From the NCBI GenBank assembly GCA_018821715.1, contig JAHJLN010000298.1, positions 1 to 34,267 on the forward strand: a DNA stretch of 34,267 nt, in the 5' to 3' direction. A program made the position numbers and the translations under genes. Positions 17,201 through 25,636 of the stretch are shown here, piece by piece. Each line of letters starts with the position of its first letter. Position 1 is the stretch's first letter. The DNA is from Pseudomonadota bacterium (GTDB lineage: Bacteria; Desulfobacterota; Desulfobacteria; Desulfobacterales; Desulfobacteraceae). The notes beneath the pieces were generated by a model. It made no database searches. It was not told where the DNA came from and was given only the letters and a program-made list of their open reading frames with translations.

Positions 17201-19271
17201 ACTTGAACAGCCCCGGCAGCCCAAGTCGTCCCGGGATAATTTCCATTTCCTGGGGAAGGGCAATGAACCTGTGGATTTTTCCTTCAGCAGCAGCCAGGAT
17301 CATCTGTCGGGTGGCTTCATACTTAATGAGCCTGGTATCGGGCATGTTGGTGCTGGCCCATTCCTCAACCCTTGTATCTTTTACTACCCCAAGGGTTTGT
17401 TGTGTATCAACAGACCCTGTATCAGATCCGGCAGAATCCGTACCCTGATACAGATGCCAGTCAAACCGGTAGTACGGTGTTGCATAGTCCATCCAACCGG
17501 TTGCCATCTTTTCCGGGGGCAGCACAGAAAGGATATCTGCAATACCATCTTTTAAGGCATTAACTGCTTCAGCTCTTTCATATAGTTTGAATACCACAGG
17601 TCTGCCGGTTTTCTTTGACCACAGCTCCCACATATCAATGAAAAGACCTGAAGGCTTGCCTTCTGCACTGAGCATGCTGAAGGGCGGGAAATTGTTGGCC
17701 CCTGCGATGACCAGCACATTATCAGACTTAATATCTGACATTCCCATCCATTGTCTTTCAATGGCAGCCCGTTCCTCTTTTGTAATGGCCAAAAGCCCTT
17801 TGTTAACCTGGTGAAGCAAAGCGGCATTGCCTTCCCTTACTGCGGCATAAAAGGGCTTGCGGTATAATGGGTGGGCAGGATGGTAGCGGAAGGTGGATAA
17901 AAGTTTTTTTTCCCTTAAAAAAAAGAGCGCTGTCGGCGTGTCACAGACAAACACCCGTATTTCTCCTTTTTCAACGCCTTCAAAAAGATCCCGGTGGCTG
18001 TTATAAATTTTCAAGGCAGTGTCGGGCAGTTCCCTGTTGATAAATTCCACGGCATAATCCTGGTCCAGTACACCGATTTTGAACCCTCTTAAATCCTCCA
18101 GGTTTTTCAGGCCGAAAATGGAGTCATGAAAGAAAAAATGAGTTTCACAATTTCTTAATACACTTGAATAATCCAGATAGGTATCCCGCTGGACAGAAAA
18201 AAAACATCCTGCATGGATATCTGCCTTGCCGGTTTTTACCATGGCAAGACTCTGGGCCCAGGGGACAGCAACAAAGTCTACGTCTATTCCTGTCTTCTTT
18301 GACCAGAGCCGCCACAAATCAATAAACATTCCGACGGCCCTGCCGGTCTCATCGGCAAAGTGAAAAGGGGTATTGTCAAGGCCGGCAACAATTTTTACTT
18401 TTTTGGTATAGGGCTGTCGGACAATGTCCGTGGCAGCGCCTGTCCAGGTTTGAACAATCTGGTGGATGTCATCCTGGCTGAGGGCTGAAAGCCCCCTGTT
18501 GATCGTATCCACAAGGGCGGTATTCCCTTTTTTAACGCCTGCGAACAGGGGTTTTTTATATAAAGGGTCCGCAAGCCGTTTAATCGTGTTTGAACCATCA
18601 TGTTTGGCAATATAGGTAGACGCGACCGGCCCTTCCATGATAAATGCCTCGATCTGGCCATTGATCGCCGCTCGAACCAGATGTTCGTGGTCTGAAAATT
18701 CTTTTGGAACAAGCCCTGCGCAGTTTTTTTTTAAAAAATCAACAGTATAATCTTTGGTCACAACCCCTGTTTTTAGTTTCACAAGATCATCTAAACCGGA
18801 AACCTTGATCTTGGAGTCGGTTCGGTAGTAAAGAAAAGCTGTCAGATCGAAAAAAGACTGGCTGAAATCAAATTTTTTTTCCCGCTTCGTCGTTTTAAAC
18901 ATCAGGCAGTTAATGTCAATTGTCCCTTTTTCAACGTTTAAAAGGACATCATCCCAGGGCATGAGTTGAAAAAGAACTGGAATGCCTGTTTTCAGGGACC
19001 ATTGTTTCCATATGTCAAACAGTATTCCCCTGGGATTTTTATTCAGGTCCTCAAAATAAAACGGCATATAGTTGCAGTATGCAAGTTTGATGGGTTTTTG
19101 AAGGCCATACGACGGATCAAAAGTGTTTGTTTGAATATCAGCAGCAAAGATCGGGGAGTATGAGCATGAAAATAGAAAGATAAAGACAATGAAAATCAGC
19201 TTTAAAAGATAAAAACCCTTTTGTGGTTTAACAGGGTTTATTTTTTTTTTAACCTTTTTTTCATTGACCAT
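14238..19271 (-). CDS. Hybrid histidine kinase with four tandem periplasmic amino-acid-binding-like sensor domains
   Basis: Membrane sensor of about 1677 aa, numbered from ATG 19271 (GGAAG 9 nt upstream; then basic residues and a hydrophobic signal/anchor at 19-44). An in-frame ATG at 19415 would add 48 cytosolic residues and lacks a good ribosome site. Four SBP_bac_3-like domains follow at about 59-279, 291-510, 517-739 and 770-992. The first three share a block like GxFIDxWxLWSKKTG; the fourth is diverged (GMVSDYVTLLNQRLG). A membrane helix lies at about 1006-1026, PAS at 1034-1148, HisKA with SHEVRTP (H1177), HATPase with N-, G1 (DTGIGI) and G2 (GGAGLGL) boxes, receiver with D1470 and K1525, and HPt with AHTLKGAAARI (H1612). 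It has the BvgS/EvgS plan with twice the usual number of Venus-flytrap modules. The activator gene follows 4 nt later, giving a His-Asp-His-Asp phosphorelay. The ligand is probably amino acids. Confidence 0.93.
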   Translation of the reverse strand: MVNEKKVKKKINPVKPQKGFYLLKLIFIVFIFLFSCSYSPIFAADIQTNTFDPSYGLQKPIKLAYCNYMPFYFEDLNKNPRGILFDIWKQWSLKTGIPVLFQLMPWDDVLLNVEKGTIDINCLMFKTTKREKKFDFSQSFFDLTAFLYYRTDSKIKVSGLDDLVKLKTGVVTKDYTVDFLKKNCAGLVPKEFSDHEHLVRAAINGQIEAFIMEGPVASTYIAKHDGSNTIKRLADPLYKKPLFAGVKKGNTALVDTINRGLSALSQDDIHQIVQTWTGAATDIVRQPYTKKVKIVAGLDNTPFHFADETGRAVGMFIDLWRLWSKKTGIDVDFVAVPWAQSLAMVKTGKADIHAGCFFSVQRDTYLDYSSVLRNCETHFFFHDSIFGLKNLEDLRGFKIGVLDQDYAVEFINRELPDTALKIYNSHRDLFEGVEKGEIRVFVCDTPTALFFLREKKLLSTFRYHPAHPLYRKPFYAAVREGNAALLHQVNKGLLAITKEERAAIERQWMGMSDIKSDNVLVIAGANNFPPFSMLSAEGKPSGLFIDMWELWSKKTGRPVVFKLYERAEAVNALKDGIADILSVLPPEKMATGWMDYATPYYRFDWHLYQGTDSAGSDTGSVDTQQTLGVVKDTRVEEWASTNMPDTRLIKYEATRQMILAAAEGKIHRFIALPQEMEIIPGRLGLPGLFKSSRQAPLVSQNVGAAVRTHNPDLIWTIENGFEAISTIERVNIEKRWIGEKNIRIFAPHNEQIFLTPAEKKWMTRHHQSGQKIRLGVNPGWPPFEFIEGADTYMGMVSDYVTLLNQRLGVNMIVERVVDLSKITRELDPLTRKIDVLPSAISFEAKSPFTTDTRPYLSFPWVIVNKRQAQLIGGLRDLYGKTVAIVDQYAIKERIKKDHPKIIILPVTSAADGLKSVTMGNADAYVGNLAVVGYQLQEKNDTSLKVAAATEYEDSNLAFAVRNDWPELVSILNKGIASISEQEHDVIRQKWFSVRFEHGITVAYIRELILKAVLGLVLVFGLFLFWNRQLKRREERFRCLTEHGTDLIQAFLPDGSIIYQSPSFTTMLGYRHQALVGTSVFALLHPSERQTWKEMIARLLTKESSESVVHRFCHTNGNYLFFESNCINLTRNKALKAIVVNGRDITERLHAQEQMQKAKELAEKASLTKSDFLANLSHEVRTPLNGILGMTNVTLQTPLTRHQKKNLITVKDSASHLLGVITDILDFSTIEAGKMRIQAQAFDLTALLSGLELTWAFQAREKGLAFSLVKDSNTPDYAISDPVRLRQILGNLISNAIKFTRKGNIQVRVTQAQKKVSNMFYLCFTIKDTGIGIEPDRLENIFERFTQVQTSITREYGGAGLGLTICREVAKLMGGTLSVDSTPGKGSLFSLKIPFKTARAADIPEPEPVMGSLMPESGNGLTLLLVEDDKMNARVFKEFLSTTPHTIIHSLDGIDSIEQLKRHTIDMVFMDIEMPRLDGLSACHSIRRGDCGDKNKSIPVIAMTAHVLDEFKEKSKQAGMDDFIPKPVDMHQLFKMIEKYRPDTDRLVEPIDPDETTDPFILDTNKALASLGGNKQLLETIFDIFTTETPAQLESLKKALSLKSNKDVFMMAHTLKGAAARIFAEASRQKAFELEQSAKEIDFQKTVAIGRETLLVFETVLHLLNTRPKKPTSSEKGR

Positions 19272-19331
19272 GGATAGATCTTCCATACTGATGCCCAATC
19301 GCGAAAGTTCGCCAACCGTATTATTGTCTCC

Positions 19332-19343
19332 ACCCTTAAGGGT
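19332..19343. promoter_or_regulatory. 12-bp perfect palindrome near kinase 5' end
   Basis: ACCCTTAAGGGT is a perfect palindrome lying between the two possible kinase start codons (19271 and 19415). If the inner start is used, it sits in the 5' leader and could be an operator. If the outer start is used, it is simply coding. No more can be said from sequence. Confidence 0.3.
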
Positions 19344-19464
19344 TTCTACGATACCAGCAAATTTTATTTTTTTCCATGAGATTTTTTTGACAGAGTTTTT
19401 CTTTTGCAACAGCATTCTTTTAAATAGGATTCCATAAGAAAAACAGACCCAATTATTTATGCTG

Positions 19465-19493
19465 TTTATCTGTTTGCCAGGACTTGCTATAAT
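19465..19493 (+). promoter_or_regulatory. Candidate extended -10 promoter for glgP
   Basis: TATAAT at 19488-19493 is preceded by TGC, giving the extended -10 motif TGnTATAAT. The -35 position (19465-19470, TTTATC) is weak, as is common for extended -10 promoters. It would give a leader of about 115 nt before the glgP start. The same TGnTATAAT form appears upstream of the opposing glycogen operon. Confidence 0.5.
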
Positions 19494-19594
19494 TTATTGT
19501 TTCATTTAGTATATATAAAATAAGCTGATCAAAGGCTTAATATTTCCGAAACGCTGCATACTGTTTGTTAAGCAACCTGTTGTCTGAACAATAA

Positions 19595-19607
19595 CCCAAA
19601 ATTTGGG
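19595..19607 (+). promoter_or_regulatory. Inverted repeat covering the glgP ribosome binding site
   Basis: CCCAAA-A-TTTGGG. The right arm supplies the GGG of the GGGAG ribosome site (19605-19609) used by the ATG at 19616. As RNA the short stem, with almost no loop, is unlikely to form alone, so a DNA operator is as likely as translational masking. Confidence 0.35.
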
Positions 19608-19615
19608 AGATGATC

Positions 19616-22069
19616 ATGACCTATTTTGATTTCACCAGTTTTGAGATGTCTTTTCACCATTATATCAAGTATATCCTGGGCGAAAAGATCGAAGATGCAT
19701 CAAAACTGGACCTGTTGAATGCCGTATCCCACAGCGTGGGCAAGTATTTAATGGACATCAATTTTGAAACCCATGAACGGTATAAGCAAAATGATGCCAA
19801 ACGGCTTTATTACCTGTCCATGGAGTTTCTCATCGGGCGGCTCTTGTCCAACAACCTGCTCAATCTGGGGATTTACAATCCCTGTGCCCGGTTTTTGAAA
19901 AAACTGGGATACGATCTGGAAGAACTGGTGGATGAGGAGCGGGACCCTGCTTTGGGAAACGGAGGACTTGGAAGGCTTGCCGCCTGTTTCCTGGATTCCA
20001 TGGCCAGCCTTGATATGCCAGGATTTGGATACGGGATCAATTATGATTACGGGCTTTTCAAGCAGATAATTGTCAATGGGTATCAAAAGGAAAAACCCGA
20101 TTACTGGCCCAACCGATCTTCGCCATGGCTGATCCGGCGGTCCGGGGCACATTACTTGATACCTGTTTACGGTAAAATGGAAGACTCCCAGGATCTGAAA
20201 GGGGAATATAATCCCACATGGGTGGACTGGAAACTGTTCCTTGGCAGGCCCCACGATATCATGATTTCCGGTTACGGGGGGCGCACAGTGAACCGGTTGC
20301 GGCTTTTTTCAGCCTGGGCATCTGAAGATTTTGACATGCAGATCTTCAATGATGGGGACTATATCAAGGCTGTGGAGCGTAAAATCAGGTCTGAAACAGT
20401 CACTAAAATCCTCTATCCATCGGATTCCAAGGATACAGGAAAGGAATTGCGCCTGGTTCAGGAATATTTTCTGGTGGCGTGCTCCATGCGGGATATCATC
20501 CGGATCTATCAGAAACATCATACCGGGTTTGAACGATTTCATGAGCACGTGGCCATTCAACTCAATGATACGCACCCGTCATTGACCGTTGCAGAACTGA
20601 TGCGGGTTCTGGTGGATGAAAACAGTCTGGAATGGGACAAGGCCTGGGATATTACCGTCAAAACCCTTGGGTATACCAATCATACCCTGCTGCCCGAGGC
20701 ATTGGAGACCTGGCCGGTGTCTATTGTTCAAAAGGTGGTGCCCCGCCATATGCAGATTATTTATGAGATCAACCAGCGGTTTGTTGATTCGGCAAAGGAG
20801 CGTTTCGGCGATAACAGCGGCCCCATGATAGCCCGGATGTCCATTATCCAGGAAGGCGAACCGAAACTGGTAAGGATGGCCAATCTGGCGATCATTGGCA
20901 GTCATTCGGTAAACGGGGTGGCAAGGATTCATTCTGATCTGGTTAAAACCAAACTGGTCCCTGAATTTTTTTCCATGTATCCCGAGAAATTCAATAACAA
21001 GACCAACGGGGTGACGCCCAGGCGATGGCTGGTTGCCTGCAATCCCGGATTGGCAGCGCTTATCTGTGAGGCCATCGGTATCCGATGGATTGCAGACCTT
21101 GACAGGATCTGGGAACTGGAAGCCTTTCAGGATGATCCCGGGTTTCTGGATCGATTCATGCAGATCAAACAGGACAATAAACAAAAGCTTGCGGCGTTTA
21201 TCAAGGAAAAGGGGAATGAAATCGTTGATCCCACATCTATATTTGATATCCATGCCAAACGGATTCATGAATACAAACGGCAATTGCTCAACATTCTGAA
21301 TATTATCCACCTGTATTTATCCGCAACAGAGGATGGTGCGGATATCGGTCACCCTAGAACCTTTATTTTTGCAGGAAAAGCCGCACCCGGATATCATATT
21401 GCCAAACTGATCATCAAACTGATCCATGCGGTTGCCAAAGTGGTGAACAAGGACCCAAAGGTAAACCAGGTATTGAAAATCATATTTCTGCCCGACTACC
21501 GGGTTTCCCTTGCGGAAAAAATTATTCCGGCCGCAGATGTCAGTGAACAGATTTCAACTGCCGGCATGGAGGCGTCAGGCACCGGCAATATGAAATTTGC
21601 CATGAACGGAGCGCTGACTGTCGGAACCATGGACGGCGCCAATATTGAAATTTTTGAACAGGTGGGCAAGGAGAATATCTACATTTTCGGTCTCACGGTG
21701 GATGAAGTCGAGCAGATCCGTCCCAATTATCATCCCAAAGAATATCTTGAAGCAGATGCAAGGCTGAAGCGGGTCATGTATGCCATCAGGACAGACAGGT
21801 TCTCCATGGAAAATCCGGGATTGTTCCGCCCCATTTATAACTTATTAATGGTCCAGGGGGATTATTATCTCAATTTTGCTGACTTTGCTTCCTATGTCAA
21901 GGCCCAGGAAGCTATTGGCAAAGATTTTAAACAGGGTCACCAATGGGCAACCAAAGCCTTGATGAATACAGCCAGGACCGGCATGTTCTCCAGCGACAGG
22001 ACCATTAAGGCCTATGCCGATGAAATCTGGCATATAAAATCCCAGATAGATGAAAAGGATCGCTGTTAG
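19616..22069 (+). CDS. glgP: Glycogen/starch/alpha-glucan phosphorylase
   Basis: GT35 enzyme releasing glucose-1-phosphate from the non-reducing ends of glycogen; cytoplasmic. At 817 aa it is full length for the classical GlgP/MalP family. The start is ATG 19616, because GGGAG lies 6 nt upstream; the in-frame ATG at 19610 touches that site. Blocks seen are YYLSMEFLIGRLL, ERDPALGNGGLGRLAACFLD, QLNDTHPSL, KTNGVTPRRW, HEYKRQLLN and the pyridoxal phosphate lysine in EASGTGNMKFAMNG (about K660). It lies alone on the plus strand, convergent with the four-gene glycogen operon. Only 5 nt separate its stop from the branching-enzyme stop, with no visible terminator between, so antisense overlap of the two transcripts is likely. 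It differs in family branch from the second phosphorylase at 25637. Confidence 0.96.
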   Translation: MTYFDFTSFEMSFHHYIKYILGEKIEDASKLDLLNAVSHSVGKYLMDINFETHERYKQNDAKRLYYLSMEFLIGRLLSNNLLNLGIYNPCARFLKKLGYDLEELVDEERDPALGNGGLGRLAACFLDSMASLDMPGFGYGINYDYGLFKQIIVNGYQKEKPDYWPNRSSPWLIRRSGAHYLIPVYGKMEDSQDLKGEYNPTWVDWKLFLGRPHDIMISGYGGRTVNRLRLFSAWASEDFDMQIFNDGDYIKAVERKIRSETVTKILYPSDSKDTGKELRLVQEYFLVACSMRDIIRIYQKHHTGFERFHEHVAIQLNDTHPSLTVAELMRVLVDENSLEWDKAWDITVKTLGYTNHTLLPEALETWPVSIVQKVVPRHMQIIYEINQRFVDSAKERFGDNSGPMIARMSIIQEGEPKLVRMANLAIIGSHSVNGVARIHSDLVKTKLVPEFFSMYPEKFNNKTNGVTPRRWLVACNPGLAALICEAIGIRWIADLDRIWELEAFQDDPGFLDRFMQIKQDNKQKLAAFIKEKGNEIVDPTSIFDIHAKRIHEYKRQLLNILNIIHLYLSATEDGADIGHPRTFIFAGKAAPGYHIAKLIIKLIHAVAKVVNKDPKVNQVLKIIFLPDYRVSLAEKIIPAADVSEQISTAGMEASGTGNMKFAMNGALTVGTMDGANIEIFEQVGKENIYIFGLTVDEVEQIRPNYHPKEYLEADARLKRVMYAIRTDRFSMENPGLFRPIYNLLMVQGDYYLNFADFASYVKAQEAIGKDFKQGHQWATKALMNTARTGMFSSDRTIKAYADEIWHIKSQIDEKDRC

Positions 22070-22074
22070 CCGCG

Positions 22075-24123
22075 TCAGGCGTGATTCTGGGTCGATTCTG
22101 GAATCTGTTTTAAGACCAGGGCCGTCCGGCTGGGAAGATACAGGCTGACCAGATTCCGATCTTTGAATGCTTTGGGATCATAATTTGTAAAATGGATCTG
22201 ATCCTTTTCCAGGCGGTCTTTGCCGCCGAAGCGTGCCTCGTCTGTATGGAGAATCATCTGATATTTGCCCGGGGGCGCATCCATTTGATAATCCGGAAAT
22301 GAGCGGAACGGATGGAAATTGATTACAAAGATCAGGCTGTTTCGTTCAAAACCAACGACCTTGTCATCTTCATGAAGATATAAGAGTCTTGCATCAGGCC
22401 ATGAAAACAAATCATGGACCTTGATCAAATCAATCATCAGTCGGTCAAATTCAAACAGGCTGGAATAGTATAAGTCTGTGTTATATTTCAGGGACCATTG
22501 ACGTCGGGCATAGAAATAGGAAAATTTGTTTAACAAGGATGGGAAATCCACCCATTCAGGATGGCCGAATTCATTGCCCATGAAATTCAGGTAACCGGCA
22601 TTGGCCGTGGCTATGGTAAAAAGCCGGATTATCTTGTGCAATGAAACTCCTCGCACGGTTTCAAGGCTGTTATTTGTCTTTTCCATAGCCGTATAGATAT
22701 GGGAGTCCATGAGACGCATCATCAGGGTCTTATCCCCCACCAGGGCCTGGTCATGGCATTCAGCATAGCTGATGGTTTTTTCTTCGGCCCGCCGGGTGGT
22801 GAGCTCATGCCAGAGCGTGCCAAGGTGCCATTTTTCATCGGGAACCTCCTTGATCAGCTTGATCCAGAAATCTGCAATGCCCATGGCAAATCGGAAGTCA
22901 AAGCCTGTGCCCCCTTTTTGGGCGGGTGCCGCAAGCCCCGGATATCCGCTGACATCCTCGGCAATGGTGACGACCCTGGGGTTGATATCATGGGCCAGGG
23001 AATTGGCCAGGGTCAGATAAGACAGTGCATCCACATCCACATCCGGTCCGTAATAATCCTTATAGCTGGTAAAAGATCGGCCCAGCCCATGATCTTCAAA
23101 CAACATGGAGGTGATGCCGTCAAACCGGAACCCGTCTATATGGAACTCTTCTATCCAGTACCTGAGATTGGATAAAAGAAACTTTAATACCTGGGGCTTG
23201 GCATAATCAAAGCATCTTGAATCCCATAGCCTGTGAGTGCCCCTTACCCCGTCGTGGAAAAATTGGTAAGCGGTTCCGTCAAAATTTGAAAGGCCTTCGA
23301 CTTCGTTGCGAACGCTATGGGAATGGATGATATCCATCAAGACCCGTATCCCTTGTTGATGCGCCGCATCAATGAGGTGTTTCAATTCTTCCGGTGTGCC
23401 GAACCGGGATGACGGTGCAAAAAAACTGGATACATGATAGCCAAAGGAGCCGTAATAGGGATGCTCCTGGATAGCCATGAATTGAATGGCAGTGTACCCG
23501 GCATGGGCAATCTTGGGCAGGATATGCTTTTCAAATTCTGCATAGGTTCCGATCCTTGGCTCTTCTACGGCCATGCCCACATGGGCTTCATAGATCAGGA
23601 ACGGTTTTTGAGATGGTGTAAACTGCTTGATCTGCCATTGATACGCATGCTCGGGCTGCCAGACCTGGGCATTGAAAATAAGGGTATGTGCATCCTGGAC
23701 CACCCGGACGGCTGCCGTAGGGATACGGTCCCCTTCACCGCCCGGCCAGCCGACTTTGAGCCGGAAGAGATCTCCATGGGAGAAAACGTCTTTTGGAAAT
23801 CGTTTTTCAAATATTTCCCCATCTTTTTTGGGAATTTGAAACGCTTTGTGTTTTTGCCAGGAGGTTTTGTCGCACAGGATAAACATGGATGTGGCATTTG
23901 GGGCCCATTCCCTGAATATCCATGCATCTTTTTGAAAATGAAGCCCAAAGGTTTCATGATAATCTGCAAAGGATTTCACAGATCCGTTGTCTTGTTTGAT
24001 GCGTTGTTCAATGTCCCTTGCTGCAGCAATCCGTGATTGTATCATGCCGGCATAGGGCAGCAGATACGGGTCATTGAAAATGCCTGGATCAGTCAAGGAA
24101 GGGCCTTTGCAGCATTTTTCCAT
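22075..24123 (-). CDS. glgB: 1,4-alpha-glucan branching enzyme, eukaryote-type (GH13)
   Basis: Makes alpha-1,6 branches in glycogen by cutting and transferring alpha-1,4 chains. A CBM48-like N-terminal domain (FREWAPNATSMFIL) precedes the GH13 barrel. Catalytic residues are the nucleophile Asp in HIDGFRFDGITSM (D335), the acid Glu in TIAEDVSGYPG (E389) and the transition-state Asp in AECHDQALVGDK (D458). The AEDVSG and HDQALVGDK forms are those of the eukaryotic and cyanobacterial-minor GBE clade rather than the E. coli GlgB clade. The start is uncertain: ATG 24123 overlaps glgA by 35 nt, and GTG 24174 would overlap by 86 nt. Neither has a clear ribosome site, so translation is probably coupled to glgA. 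Last gene of the glycogen operon. Confidence 0.93.
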   Translation of the reverse strand: MEKCCKGPSLTDPGIFNDPYLLPYAGMIQSRIAAARDIEQRIKQDNGSVKSFADYHETFGLHFQKDAWIFREWAPNATSMFILCDKTSWQKHKAFQIPKKDGEIFEKRFPKDVFSHGDLFRLKVGWPGGEGDRIPTAAVRVVQDAHTLIFNAQVWQPEHAYQWQIKQFTPSQKPFLIYEAHVGMAVEEPRIGTYAEFEKHILPKIAHAGYTAIQFMAIQEHPYYGSFGYHVSSFFAPSSRFGTPEELKHLIDAAHQQGIRVLMDIIHSHSVRNEVEGLSNFDGTAYQFFHDGVRGTHRLWDSRCFDYAKPQVLKFLLSNLRYWIEEFHIDGFRFDGITSMLFEDHGLGRSFTSYKDYYGPDVDVDALSYLTLANSLAHDINPRVVTIAEDVSGYPGLAAPAQKGGTGFDFRFAMGIADFWIKLIKEVPDEKWHLGTLWHELTTRRAEEKTISYAECHDQALVGDKTLMMRLMDSHIYTAMEKTNNSLETVRGVSLHKIIRLFTIATANAGYLNFMGNEFGHPEWVDFPSLLNKFSYFYARRQWSLKYNTDLYYSSLFEFDRLMIDLIKVHDLFSWPDARLLYLHEDDKVVGFERNSLIFVINFHPFRSFPDYQMDAPPGKYQMILHTDEARFGGKDRLEKDQIHFTNYDPKAFKDRNLVSLYLPSRTALVLKQIPESTQNHA

Positions 24124-25588
24124 ATAAGTTGATATAATCTTCCGCACATCGGCTGTGGTTAAATTCAAGGACACTGTCGATCATGATTCGATGGATCTGT
24201 TTTTCTCGGGTCTCAGGGGCAAGACGGTAAAAGTCCATGGCCCGGTCAACAGCCCATTTAAATCCATTGGCATCATGGACATTGAATAAAAATCCGTTTC
24301 CCGCGTTCTGCTGGGGGTCCAGCTGGTTGATGGTATCATGGAGCCCGCCTGTATCAAAGACAATGGGCAAGGTTCCATAAAGGCCGCCCACCATCTGGGG
24401 AAGTCCGCAGGGTTCAAAAGAAGAAGGCATGAACAGAAAATCGGCAGCAGCAAATGCCTGGTGGGACAGCCCTTCATTAAACCCGCACACGGAAACCCGT
24501 TTGCCAAGACCGTGGAACCGGACAATATCATGAAAATGTCTTTGATAGGAACCGCTGGCTACGAACACAATCTGAAGACCGGTTTCCCAGTAGCGGGATA
24601 CAATATCATACAGGATCTCGGCCAAAAGCTGGCACCCTTTCTGGACCGGATCAAGCCGGGACGGCCAGAAAAATACCGGTGCCGTCTCGTTGATTTCAAG
24701 ATCCAGAATTTTCTGGAGATACCGTTTGTTTTGGGCTTTGAGCTTTTTATGGTTCTTGGGACCGTAATTGTACCGGATCATTTCATCCACAGCAGGGTTG
24801 AATTCCGGCTCAGGTGCATTTAGAATGCCGATGGCACAGCCAGCGTGGTATTTGCCGGCCAGTTCGTTTTTCAGGCAGGGTTCCACAAAAGGATGCCGGT
24901 CTTCCACAATTTCTTTGAGAAATGTCGGGCTGACCGTATTGACATAATGGGAGGCAAACACGCCGGATGTCAAAAAGTCGACCCGGTTCCAGTCCCGGCT
25001 TTCTTCATAGTTGTGGGGCGGTTTTTTAAAAAACAGCCATTTCCAGAACGAGGCGGCATCAATTCCCCGGTCTTCGATTTCCGCCATGGTGGATGTCATG
25101 GTATGTATATTGTGAATCGTGAACAGGCAGGGAATTCCAATCTGCCTTGCCATGGCCGGGATCAGGCCGGTCATCCAGTCGTTGCAATGAATGATGTCGG
25201 GTTGGACCCTGGGAATGATGTTGTTGATGACTTCCCGCTGGAATGCCAGGGACACCTTAAGATCCTTATCAGAATATCCGGAATAGATATTGTCCAGGTA
25301 ATAAAACGCCCGGTCTGCGGCCAGGTGGATACGTTCCTGATCCAGCCGTTTCCTGATTTTTGCAAGTTCCAGGTTGTGCGTTTCCGTCGTGTACCCGTCC
25401 CATATGGAGCGATAATCGGGCAGTGCCACATGGACATCACAGCCAAGATCAAAAAGGGCACTGATCAATGCCGCAGACACATCGGCAAGGCCGCCGGCTT
25501 TTGCCGAATAATGGAGCTGGTCACCCATCTCTTTGGGCAGATAGGTGACTTCCGGCGTTATGATCAGTATCCTTGGTTTTTGTGCCAT
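24089..25588 (-). CDS. glgA: Glycogen synthase (GT5)
   Basis: Extends alpha-1,4-glucan chains from a nucleotide sugar, normally ADP-glucose in bacteria; cytoplasmic GT-B fold. It has 499 aa, close to the family's length. The N-terminal donor-site motif is KAGGLADV (K30-L34; KxGGL). The middle has IIHCNDWMTGLIPAM and FTIHNIHT. The C-terminal domain has FEPCGLPQMVGGLYGTLPIVFDTGGLHDT, shown here only as its key E/G-rich blocks PSSFEPCGLPQM and TGGLHDTI. Insertions after the HNIHT block (residues about 170-215) are longer than in E. coli GlgA. ATG 25588 has GGAAA 7 nt upstream, 48 nt after the phosphorylase stop. No glgC lies in the window, so the source of ADP-glucose is elsewhere, or the donor differs. 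Confidence 0.93.
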   Translation of the reverse strand: MAQKPRILIITPEVTYLPKEMGDQLHYSAKAGGLADVSAALISALFDLGCDVHVALPDYRSIWDGYTTETHNLELAKIRKRLDQERIHLAADRAFYYLDNIYSGYSDKDLKVSLAFQREVINNIIPRVQPDIIHCNDWMTGLIPAMARQIGIPCLFTIHNIHTMTSTMAEIEDRGIDAASFWKWLFFKKPPHNYEESRDWNRVDFLTSGVFASHYVNTVSPTFLKEIVEDRHPFVEPCLKNELAGKYHAGCAIGILNAPEPEFNPAVDEMIRYNYGPKNHKKLKAQNKRYLQKILDLEINETAPVFFWPSRLDPVQKGCQLLAEILYDIVSRYWETGLQIVFVASGSYQRHFHDIVRFHGLGKRVSVCGFNEGLSHQAFAAADFLFMPSSFEPCGLPQMVGGLYGTLPIVFDTGGLHDTINQLDPQQNAGNGFLFNVHDANGFKWAVDRAMDFYRLAPETREKQIHRIMIDSVLEFNHSRCAEDYINLYGKMLQRPFLD

Positions 25589-25636
25589 TCTTTTTCCAGA
25601 TCGTCGGTCAGGTCCGACAGTTAAAGCCTTCGTGTT

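Noticed and set aside
24845..25624. 259-codon plus-strand frame opposite glgA
   Set aside because: Antisense to a strongly conserved glycogen synthase; no family features of its own. Similar long antisense frames opposite glgP (20579-21310) and the branching enzyme (23434-24036) are rejected for the same reason.
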